A stretch of 64,000 nt of DNA, taken from the NCBI GenBank assembly GCA_028869385.1, contig JAGWSR010000048.1, positions 17,370-81,369 of the forward strand. The letters run 5' to 3'. Made by a program: the position numbers and the translations under genes. This DNA comes from a bacterium. GTDB lineage: Bacteria > Vulcanimicrobiota > Vulcanimicrobiia > Vulcanimicrobiales > Vulcanimicrobiaceae. The notes beneath the pieces were generated by a model. It was given only the letters and a program-made list of their open reading frames with translations. It was not told the DNA's origin and did not search any database. This document shows positions 17,771-25,240 of this stretch, piece after piece; the first letter of the stretch is position 1; each line of letters starts with the position of its first letter.

Positions 17771-19203
17771 CGCACGCGCTTCACCAGGCTTGGGACGCGA
17801 CGATCTATGCGATCGAGTACTTTCTCTTCGCGTATTTCTTGATCGTCAACGGGTACTACGTGTTCACGGGCGCGGTGGCGCTCGTGCGTTTGCCGTGGTT
17901 CGTGAAACTGCATCTCACCGATCCGGTGCGTCGCTCGAACTCGACCCTCGATCAACCCGTGAGCATGCTCGTGCCCGCCTTCAACGAGCGCGAGATCATC
18001 GTCAAGTCGCTCGAATCCATGCTCTCGCTCGACTACGCGAACTTCGAAGTCATCGTGATCAACGACGGGTCGAGCGACGACACGCTCGAGCTCTTGGACG
18101 AAGCCTTCGAACTCGAGCCCTACCAGGGCATCTATCGCGTCGAGATCCCGACCGCCGAGGTGATCGAGATATACCAGTCGGCGATCTATCCCGAACTCAA
18201 AGTGATCGATAAGAAGAACGGCGGCAAGGGCGACGCGCTCAACGCCGGGATCAACCTCGCGCGTTTCCCGTTACTCTTCAGCGCCGATGCGGATTCGTAT
18301 TACCATCGCCAGACGCTGCAGTGGATGACCGAGCCGTTCCAAAAGGATCGCCGCACCGTCGTCGTCGGCGGGGCCATCGCCGTCGGCTTGCCCGAGCGCG
18401 ATAAGAACGGCGGACAATTCCAGACCGAACTGCCCAAGAAGCTGATTCAGCGCTTCCAGGTGCTCGAGTACCTCCGCGCCTTTCTTGCGACGCGGATGGG
18501 TTTCGCCCCAATGAACGCGCTCGGCATCGTATCGGGCGCGTGCGGCCTCTGGAAGCGCGACATCCTCGTGGCGTGCGGTGGCTTTCGTGCCGACACGATT
18601 TGGGAAGACATGGAGATGACGCTGCGCGTCCATAACTTCTGCATCAACACCGGACGGCCGTATCGCATCGACTTCACCCCGTACCCGGTGTGCTGGACCG
18701 ACGTTCCCGGCTCTCTGCAGGTGCTCTACAACCAGCGCAAGGGCTGGCATCGGCACATGTCGGAGTGCATGATGATCCATCGCAAGCTGCTCTTCGGCAA
18801 CGGCGGCTTTTTTAGTTGGGTGACGATGCCCTATCTCTTTATCTTCGAATGGCTCGCCCCGGTCGTGATCGTCTTCGGAACGATCTTCACGATCGTGACC
18901 GCCGCGGTCGGCATCGTGGACTGGGCGGCGCAGGTCTGGCTCCTCGGACTCGTCTTCGTGCTCGCGATCATGAGTTCGGTCGTCTCGATCTTACTCGACG
19001 AGATCTCGTTCACGGCGTATCGCTTGAGCAGCGTGTGGGCGCTGCTCGTCGCCACCGTCCTCGAGAATTTCGGCTATCGGCAGTTCGTGCTTGCCGCCAA
19101 CTTCATGGGGCTCGTCGCCTGGCTCACGCATCAGCCGATTCGGGGCAGCACGAAATATCCGGGCTTCTTCGTCCAAGCGTGGACGCCGAAGCGACGCGAG
19201 TAA
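17767..19203 (+). CDS. Family 2 glycosyltransferase, PgaC-like polysaccharide synthase
   Basis: Processive membrane synthase of 478 residues. One helix lies at about 16-38. The cytoplasmic GT2 domain has VINDGSSDDT, the metal-binding DAD in FSADADSYYHR, TIWEDMEMTL and YNQRKGWHRHM (the QxxRW-like site). Three or four helices follow from about residue 355. The closest style is poly-beta-1,6-GlcNAc synthase. With the upstream UDP-sugar dehydrogenase and epimerase, the polymer may contain uronic acid. It ends the operon. Confidence 0.9.
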   Translation: MTHALHQAWDATIYAIEYFLFAYFLIVNGYYVFTGAVALVRLPWFVKLHLTDPVRRSNSTLDQPVSMLVPAFNEREIIVKSLESMLSLDYANFEVIVINDGSSDDTLELLDEAFELEPYQGIYRVEIPTAEVIEIYQSAIYPELKVIDKKNGGKGDALNAGINLARFPLLFSADADSYYHRQTLQWMTEPFQKDRRTVVVGGAIAVGLPERDKNGGQFQTELPKKLIQRFQVLEYLRAFLATRMGFAPMNALGIVSGACGLWKRDILVACGGFRADTIWEDMEMTLRVHNFCINTGRPYRIDFTPYPVCWTDVPGSLQVLYNQRKGWHRHMSECMMIHRKLLFGNGGFFSWVTMPYLFIFEWLAPVVIVFGTIFTIVTAAVGIVDWAAQVWLLGLVFVLAIMSSVVSILLDEISFTAYRLSSVWALLVATVLENFGYRQFVLAANFMGLVAWLTHQPIRGSTKYPGFFVQAWTPKRRE

Positions 19204-19275
19204 CAGGAAACGGGCAGGAGTAGCGCGCGCTCGCAGCGGACCTCATTTTGGTTCACTCGTCCCGGAGGTTGATCG

Positions 19276-20286
19276 ATGTCTACGCTTCGATCCGTTCTGC
19301 TCGTCCTGATCGCCGTCGTGCGCTTCGCGATCAATCTCGTCGGGTACGTCGCCGCGCTCGCGTACCTGGTGCTCTTCGCCTTCGAGTTCTTCCACGCGCC
19401 GCGGATCGAGAGCACGCGCGTCGTCGTCGAGGCGGGGCATCTGCTCGCGCCGTCGATTCACAAGCTCTCCGGGTGGTTTGGATGGCATTGGCCGCGGGCG
19501 GGGGCGCCGAATTTCGCACCCCTGATTCTCGCGATCGTCGTGCTCTTCGTACGCAGTTTCGTCGAAGGCTTGATCCTGCGGCTCGACTACCTGTTGCGGC
19601 GCGTTGCGAAGGCGCAGCCGCGCCGCCGTCTCGACGCCGCGGGTGCCGCGCAGGCCGCCGCCGCGAGCCGATACTCGGGCACGGCCGAGAGCGAACAGCA
19701 ACGTGCGGCGCTCCTCAAGCGCTATCGCGAGATCGAAGACTCGCTCAAGTCTTCCGAACGCAAGCTCTGCACGTTCCTCTCGATCGACGTCGTCGGCTCG
19801 ACGAAGATGAAGGTGGGCGAACGTGAGACCGCGATCGCCGCGACCTTTCAAGCCTACGAAGAGATGGTAAAATCGGCGTTTGCCGACTACGGCATGTGGA
19901 AGGCGACGTGGACGCCCGACGGGGTGATGGCGGCGTTCCTCGATCGCGAACTCGCGCTGCGAACCGCGCAGCACGTCCTCACCTCGCTCGATGCCTTCAA
20001 CCGGCACGAGAATCATCTGCGTACGCCCTTCAAGGTGCGGTGCGGCTTGAACGAAGGCGAGGTCGTGATCTACGAAGATAGCGCGCTCGAAAAAGTCAGC
20101 GATCACTCCATCGACATCGCGGGGCACATGCAGAAGTACGCCGACGAAGATACGCTGCTCGTGAGCGACGTGCTCTACAATAAACTCGGGAATCCGCCGG
20201 GCTTCGTCTCAACCGGACGCGAGGTTGACGGGTTCCAAACCTATGCGTGGACTCCGAGCGCGGAGTCCACTTCATCCGAACCTTAG
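19276..20286 (+). CDS. Membrane-bound class III nucleotide cyclase domain protein with altered catalytic residues
   Basis: 336 residues: two N-terminal membrane helices (about 6-36 and 75-100), a short coiled coil with EIEDSLKSSERKL, then a cyclase domain. The metal aspartates are visible in FLSIDVVGST and in WTPDGVMAAF. The usual transition-state Asn and Arg of the NxxxR motif appear replaced by Asp and His (SIDIAGHMQ). It may therefore be inactive, weak or use another partner subunit. It follows the polysaccharide operon by 72 bases, with SD GGAGG before the ATG. Cyclic-nucleotide synthesis should not be assumed. Confidence 0.75.
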   Translation: MSTLRSVLLVLIAVVRFAINLVGYVAALAYLVLFAFEFFHAPRIESTRVVVEAGHLLAPSIHKLSGWFGWHWPRAGAPNFAPLILAIVVLFVRSFVEGLILRLDYLLRRVAKAQPRRRLDAAGAAQAAAASRYSGTAESEQQRAALLKRYREIEDSLKSSERKLCTFLSIDVVGSTKMKVGERETAIAATFQAYEEMVKSAFADYGMWKATWTPDGVMAAFLDRELALRTAQHVLTSLDAFNRHENHLRTPFKVRCGLNEGEVVIYEDSALEKVSDHSIDIAGHMQKYADEDTLLVSDVLYNKLGNPPGFVSTGREVDGFQTYAWTPSAESTSSEP

Positions 20287-20300
20287 CTGTGGAGGCTTGA

Positions 20301-22847
20301 ATGGTCCGATATCTGTGCGGAGTGGCGTCGTGTGCGGCGCTGCTCCTTTCGTTTACCCCGCTCGGCGCGCGCGCGCAAGCGGCGCCGAGTGCCGCATCCG
20401 CGGCATCGGCGAAACCCGCCGAGCTCACCGCCTTCGTGAAAGGCGCCGACGTGCGCGACGGCATGCTGCCGATCGTGAGCAAGAACGGCAAGATCTTTCT
20501 CGAGGTCGCGACGTCGCAACTCGGCCAAGATTTCATCGAGACCGCGATTCCCGCGACGGGACTCGGCGGCTTCGGTCCAGCGCCGGGTGAGCCGTACGTT
20601 GCGCCCGCGCGAATGCTGCGTTTCGAACGCATCGGCGACACGGTCGTGCTGCGCTATCCGAACGCCTTCGCGCTGACGGGTTCGAACGCTCCCGCCGCGG
20701 ACGGCGTCGCGCAATCGCTGCCGGATTCGGTCGTCGCGGTCGTGCCGATCGTCGCCGAGGATGCGAATCACGTGCTGATTTCGGCGGATCCGTTTTTGGG
20801 AGACGTCGCCGACCTCGCCGCGAGCTTTCGCGCGTTGAGTCCGAACCCGGCCCACGGCTACGCACTCGATCCGCACCGCGCGTTCTTCGTCGCGGCGAAG
20901 GCGTTCGCGAAGAACGACGTGCTGCGCGTGGATCAGACGTGGGAGTCGCGCGATCCGGCGACCATCGACAACGCGCCCGACGCGCGCAGCGTCGAGGTGA
21001 AGATGACCTACAACATCATCGCGGCGCCGCACGACGGCTTCGTGCCGCGCGTGTACGATCCGCGCGTCGGGTACTTCTCTCAGCCGCTCTTGGATTTCGC
21101 GACCGACGACGTGCTGCGTCGCGACGTACACTACATCACGCGCTGGAACTTCGGACCGCGCGACTCGGCGGCGCCGGTGCACGCGCAGAATCCGATCGTC
21201 TTTTACCTGAGCAACGACATTCCGGTCGAATACCGTCAGACGGTGAAGGATGCGCTGCTCACCTGGAACGCGGCGTTCGAGAAGATCGGCATCCTCGACG
21301 CGGTCGAAGTCAAGCAGCAGCCGAGCGATCCCGCGTGGGATCCCGATGACATCCAGCACAACATGGTGCGTTGGATCGATACGAGCAAGCCGCAGTACGG
21401 CGCCGAGGCGTTGATCGTGGACGATCCTCGCTCCGGTGAGGAACTCAACGTCGGCGTCAACTTCGACGCCGTCGAAGGCCCGGGCGGACGCCTGACCTAC
21501 AAGTATCTGATCGCCCCCGCGCGCGGATTGCCCGACTCGAAAGCCGCGGAAGCCGCGTTCGCACAAGAGCTCGTGCGCTCGGTCATCCTGCACGAGTCCG
21601 GACACGATCTCGGCCTGCAGCACAACTTCATCGCCTCCGAAGCCTACACCGCCAAAGACTTGCAGAGCAAAGCCTTCACGCAGAAGTACGGCGTCGCGAA
21701 CTCGGTGATGGAGTACAGCCCGACGAACCTCTGGCCGAAAGGCACGCCGCAGGGCGATTACGACCAACTCGTACTCGGGCCGTATGACTATTACGCCGTG
21801 AATTACGGTTACGGATACATTCCGGCCTCGGCATCGCCCGCGCAGGTGCGCGCCACGCTGGCGCATTGGGCCTCGCGCTGGAACGAGCCGTACTATCGCT
21901 TCGCGAGCGACGAAGATGCGCAAGGCTTCGCGAGCGGTCACTCGGTCGATCCGCGCGTCGTCACCGACGATCTCACGAACCATCCGCTGGCGTGGTGCGC
22001 AACGCAGATGACGATGCTCCACGGCGAGCTCGATAATCTCGGCGCACGCTTTCCCGAGGCGGGCATGCCCTACGACGAAGCGCGTGCCGCATTCGCCGTG
22101 CCGATGCGTTGGTATCTCCATTGCGCCACCATGCCCGCGCACACCATCGGCGGCGAGTATCTCTCGCGCGCCGTCAAGGGCGAGCCGGGTTCGGCTCCGC
22201 CGCTCTCGCCCGTCTCGCGCGGCGAAGAACGGGCGGCCTGGAACCGCTTGAGCGACTGGCTCTTCGCCGACGCTCCCTGGCGTTTCAAACCCTCGGTGCT
22301 CGACATGCTCACCTACTCCGAAGTGAGTTCGCTCTCGGTCGACGCGCAGTGGGCGTACAACCCGACGCCTCGTCACGACGTGCCGGTCGTCGAAACCGTC
22401 GGCGCGGCGCAACTAGCGACGCTGCGCGAACTCTTCTCGCCGCTGCGCCTCCAGCGCATCGACGAGATGGCGTTGACGTTCGGCCCGGGCAAGACGATGA
22501 GCCTGACCGATCTCTTCGACTGGTCGCAGGCGAGCATCGTGGGCAGCATCGCGAGCGGGAAGGCGACCTCCGACGGCGTCGTGCGTCGCAACCTGCAAGT
22601 GATGTATGCGAAGTTCCTCGGCGACATGCTGACGGCACCGAAGCCGGGAACGCCGAGCGACGCGCAGGCACTCGCTCGCGCGAATCTCGAGCAGTTACGT
22701 CACGATGCGACCGTCGCGTCGCGTGATGGAAAGCTCGATGCGTTGACGCGTGCGCACCTCGAGGAGCTCGCGTCCATCGCCGATCAGGCGTTGAGCGCGC
22801 GAGCGGTGATCGCGGCGCCGATGCCGCACGCGCCCGGACAACCCTAG
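20301..22847 (+). CDS. Secreted zinc-dependent metalloprotease (DUF5117/DUF4953 type)
   Basis: Large predicted exported protease of 848 residues. An N-terminal signal (about 1-27, ending GARAQA) is followed by a DUF5117-like region and a catalytic region with HESGHDLGLQHN starting at His431. That is the extended HExxHxxGxxHN zinc site, with Glu432 as base. FPVPMRWYLHCATMPAHT-like sequence follows in the C-terminal part. Relatives are long, of unknown substrate, and found in diderm bacteria. The gene is 15 bases after the cyclase gene and may be cotranscribed with it. Confidence 0.85.
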   Translation: MVRYLCGVASCAALLLSFTPLGARAQAAPSAASAASAKPAELTAFVKGADVRDGMLPIVSKNGKIFLEVATSQLGQDFIETAIPATGLGGFGPAPGEPYVAPARMLRFERIGDTVVLRYPNAFALTGSNAPAADGVAQSLPDSVVAVVPIVAEDANHVLISADPFLGDVADLAASFRALSPNPAHGYALDPHRAFFVAAKAFAKNDVLRVDQTWESRDPATIDNAPDARSVEVKMTYNIIAAPHDGFVPRVYDPRVGYFSQPLLDFATDDVLRRDVHYITRWNFGPRDSAAPVHAQNPIVFYLSNDIPVEYRQTVKDALLTWNAAFEKIGILDAVEVKQQPSDPAWDPDDIQHNMVRWIDTSKPQYGAEALIVDDPRSGEELNVGVNFDAVEGPGGRLTYKYLIAPARGLPDSKAAEAAFAQELVRSVILHESGHDLGLQHNFIASEAYTAKDLQSKAFTQKYGVANSVMEYSPTNLWPKGTPQGDYDQLVLGPYDYYAVNYGYGYIPASASPAQVRATLAHWASRWNEPYYRFASDEDAQGFASGHSVDPRVVTDDLTNHPLAWCATQMTMLHGELDNLGARFPEAGMPYDEARAAFAVPMRWYLHCATMPAHTIGGEYLSRAVKGEPGSAPPLSPVSRGEERAAWNRLSDWLFADAPWRFKPSVLDMLTYSEVSSLSVDAQWAYNPTPRHDVPVVETVGAAQLATLRELFSPLRLQRIDEMALTFGPGKTMSLTDLFDWSQASIVGSIASGKATSDGVVRRNLQVMYAKFLGDMLTAPKPGTPSDAQALARANLEQLRHDATVASRDGKLDALTRAHLEELASIADQALSARAVIAAPMPHAPGQP

Positions 22848-22877
22848 CGCGCCGAGCTCACGACGGCGCATCCGTGT

Positions 22878-23756
22878 TTACGGGTGCGCCGTCGGCGGCG
22901 GCGGGATGTTGGGGCAATCCGCGTTGAGCTTCGTTCCGCCGTAGGCCTTCGAATTCTGCATGATGTACTGCACGGCGGGCGGCTCGCTCGCGCGCTGCGC
23001 GACGGGCGGAAACTGAAAGAACATCGGCGCGCTCGAACTCGGATTGAACGGGTCGAACTCCTCGGTCTTGAAACGCCACGTCCAGTCGAGCGGCACCGAC
23101 TCCGAGGAGCCGTCGGCGTAGTGCACGATCGCGGTGACGTTGCTGCGCTCGAAGAATCCCGTCTTCGCGTTATACACCGCCGGGCCGCGCGCGCTGAAAT
23201 CCACGGCGCCGCACGGCGCTCCGCCGCCGCCCGCTCCCGTGCCGGTCGAGCCCGTTCCGCTTCCTTGCGTTCCCTCACCCAGGCTGCCGGCGCCCGCACC
23301 CTTTCCGGCGCCCGCGCCTTGGCCCGGCGTCGGCGCGACGGTATCCCAAATCGGTTTGGTGTTGAGCGTCTTCGGCGGCTTCACGCGGTTCGCACCCAAA
23401 TGCTTGATCGTCTCTTTGTGCGCGGCCTTGCCCGCAGGCTGCGGCACGACGACGGGCGCGGTGGTCGGAACGCTGTTCGAGCGAACCGGCGAGATCGCGT
23501 GGATGGGCGGTGGCGTGGGGCTCGGCGTCGGCGTGGGTTTTCGTTCGATGCGCGCGAGGGTCACGCGCTCCACGCGTTCGCGTGGCGGCTCGCGCTTCGG
23601 CAAGAGCGGCGGGATGAATGCCGCGAGGATTTCGTGGATCGCGATCGAGAGCGCGATCGCGACGGTGATGCGGCGCGCATACGCGGAGCCGAAGACAGCG
23701 CCGAGCCATCCGGATGCGGATGACTCGGCGTTGCCGGGTGGGGTTCGTCTATTCAG
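22878..23756 (-). CDS. TonB-like inner-membrane-anchored proline-rich protein (start uncertain)
   Basis: The frame encodes a membrane anchor (RRITVAIALSIAIHEILA, about residues 28-45 from 23756), a Pro/Thr-rich spacer, a Gly-rich stretch and a globular C-terminal domain of about 110 residues with two cysteines. This is TonB-like architecture, but the C-terminal domain is not a clear TonB fold. The first ATG/GTG/TTG in frame is the TTG at 23603, which falls after the anchor. The anchor looks genuinely coded, so initiation may use the CTG at 23756, which overlaps the stop of the upstream gene. Length would then be 292 residues. Confidence 0.65.
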   Translation of the reverse strand: MNRRTPPGNAESSASGWLGAVFGSAYARRITVAIALSIAIHEILAAFIPPLLPKREPPRERVERVTLARIERKPTPTPSPTPPPIHAISPVRSNSVPTTAPVVVPQPAGKAAHKETIKHLGANRVKPPKTLNTKPIWDTVAPTPGQGAGAGKGAGAGSLGEGTQGSGTGSTGTGAGGGGAPCGAVDFSARGPAVYNAKTGFFERSNVTAIVHYADGSSESVPLDWTWRFKTEEFDPFNPSSSAPMFFQFPPVAQRASEPPAVQYIMQNSKAYGGTKLNADCPNIPPPPTAHP

Positions 23757-24045
23757 GGTTGACGCCGTACGTTTGCAGATACCACTGCTTGAACTGATCG
23801 TAGGTCGGATAGTAGCCGTACTTGTGGTAGAACCAGTCGCGGTAGGCTTCTTGCCGACGCGTCACTTCTTGCTGCTGGGCGCGCTTCTCGCGCACCTTGT
23901 GGTTGTAGTTGGTGACCAGGATGCCGGCCGCGGTGCCGAGCAGGATGATGTTGCGGGTGCTCGCAGCTCCGTCGGCGAGCGCCGGTGCGGCCATGCCGAC
24001 CGAGAGCGCCGCCGCGAGCGCGGCCGCCATTACTCGCTGTTTCAT
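23749..24045 (-). CDS. Small secreted protein of unknown function
   Basis: 98 residues with a clear signal peptide (MKQRVMAAALAAALSVGMAAPALA) and a short hydrophobic segment (RNIILLGTAAGILVTN) just after it. A charged, tyrosine-rich C-terminus follows (YRDWFYHKYGYYPTYDQF). Not recognised. It precedes the TonB-like gene on the same strand and overlaps its likely start by 8 bases, so the two are probably coexpressed in the envelope. Confidence 0.7.
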   Translation of the reverse strand: MKQRVMAAALAAALSVGMAAPALADGAASTRNIILLGTAAGILVTNYNHKVREKRAQQQEVTRRQEAYRDWFYHKYGYYPTYDQFKQWYLQTYGVNPE

Positions 24046-24174
24046 ATCTCTCCTAACGTTCTGCCCGTCTCGCGTGGTTCCCGACGAGCTTCATTATCGT
24101 GACCTTACCCCGTTTGCGCCGGATCACGCAAGCGTGAAGGCCCGCCCGGCGGGGCGGCCGCCCGCTTCTCGCTC

Positions 24175-24741
24175 GTGGATCGAAGCGTGAAAAGGCTCGT
24201 CTCCTCCGGCCTCGAAAGCCCGTTCCCCGTGGATACCGATCGTTTAATTCGCGCAATTCCCGACTTCCCGATTCCGGGAATCCTGTTTCGGGACATCACG
24301 CCGATGCTCAAGGATAAAGACGGCTTCAAAGAGGCGGTGGACATGTTCGTCAACCGTTTCAAGGGGCGCGGTATCGATTACGTGGTCGGGATCGAGGCGC
24401 GCGGCTACATGCTCGGCGCGCCGCTTGCCTACGCGATCGGTGCGGGCTTCATTCCGGTCCGTAAGCCGGGCAAGCTGCCGTACAGCAAACTCTCGGAGTC
24501 GTACGCGCTCGAGTACGGCACCAACTCGCTCGAGATCCACGCCGATGCGCTCGGATCCGGCGACCGCGTGGTCGTCGTCGACGATCTGCTTGCGACCGGC
24601 GGTACCGCCGCGGCAACGCGCCGGTTGCTCGAGCGGCTCGGTGCGAACGTCGACGCTTTCGCGTTCCTCATCGAGCTCGAGGCGCTCAAAGGGCGCGATG
24701 TGCTCACAGGGGTGGACGTTGTCTCCTTCGTCACGTATTAG
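24175..24741 (+). CDS. apt: Adenine phosphoribosyltransferase
   Basis: Purine salvage enzyme converting adenine and PRPP to AMP. 188 residues from the GTG at 24175. A second GTG at 24187 is equally possible. Conserved segments: RAIPDFPIPGILFRDITP, VGIEARGYMLGAPLA, RKPGKLPY and the PRPP loop VVVVDDLLATGGTA. Length is typical. It is divergent from the small secreted protein and is followed at once by an overlapping secreted-protein gene. In several lineages apt lies beside relA/spoT, as it does here. Confidence 0.95.
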   Translation: MDRSVKRLVSSGLESPFPVDTDRLIRAIPDFPIPGILFRDITPMLKDKDGFKEAVDMFVNRFKGRGIDYVVGIEARGYMLGAPLAYAIGAGFIPVRKPGKLPYSKLSESYALEYGTNSLEIHADALGSGDRVVVVDDLLATGGTAAATRRLLERLGANVDAFAFLIELEALKGRDVLTGVDVVSFVTY

Positions 24742-25174
24742 CATCGCGCTCGCCGCGGCGCTGCTGCTGCTTCCGACCGCCGCGCTCGCGCGTCGGCACG
24801 CGCCGCCGACGCCCACACCGAGCGTCGCGCCGACGCCGACCTTGCCGCCGGAGAACCCCACGATCACCCGGCTCGCGCTGCGAGAGTTCGTGGCGTGGCA
24901 GGCCGACGCGGTGGATCCGAGTCACTATGCCGCGATCACGCGGGCGAAGCTCGTTCCCGACAAGGTGGCGGCGACGTCGAAGCAGCTCGGTCCCTATGGT
25001 GCGCTCAAGAGCGTGGAGTGGATCGGCAACTTCGGCATCGAGGGCGGTCCGCCCGGAGTCATCGGGTACATTTACCGGATGCACTGCGCGAACGCGGCGA
25101 TCTACGAAGAGATCACCGTCGCTCCCGACGGCAAGATCGACGGCATCATCTTCCGCGATACGCTCCAGCAGTAA
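24719..25174 (+). CDS. Secreted protein of unknown function
   Basis: 151 residues from the TTG at 24719, which has AGGGG seven bases upstream and lies inside the 3' end of apt. A signal peptide (MSPSSRISIALAAALLLLPTAALA) is followed by a Pro/Thr linker and a domain of about 110 residues (LREFVAWQADAVDPSHYAAI ... GYIYRMHCANAAIYEEITVA). This looks like a small extracytoplasmic fold related to steroid-isomerase/NTF2-like proteins, but that is only an impression. Upstream of relA/spoT by 66 bases. Confidence 0.7.
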   Translation: MSPSSRISIALAAALLLLPTAALARRHAPPTPTPSVAPTPTLPPENPTITRLALREFVAWQADAVDPSHYAAITRAKLVPDKVAATSKQLGPYGALKSVEWIGNFGIEGGPPGVIGYIYRMHCANAAIYEEITVAPDGKIDGIIFRDTLQQ

Positions 25175-25240
25175 TTTTACCGGCGCTAGAACCATTGGAC
25201 GGGACCGGGGCGTTTATGGGAGTATAGACGGATACTCGCC

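Noticed and set aside
20283..22412. A very long minus-strand open frame (709 codons) opposite the metalloprotease gene
   Set aside because: In GC-rich coding DNA the antisense frame often stays open. Its product is Arg/Val/His-rich without recognisable motifs, while the plus strand has a signal peptide and zinc site.
25195..25230. Promoter directly upstream of relA/spoT (TTGGAC ... TATAGA)
   Set aside because: The spacer would be about 22 bp, too long for a sigma-70 promoter. No better pair was found.
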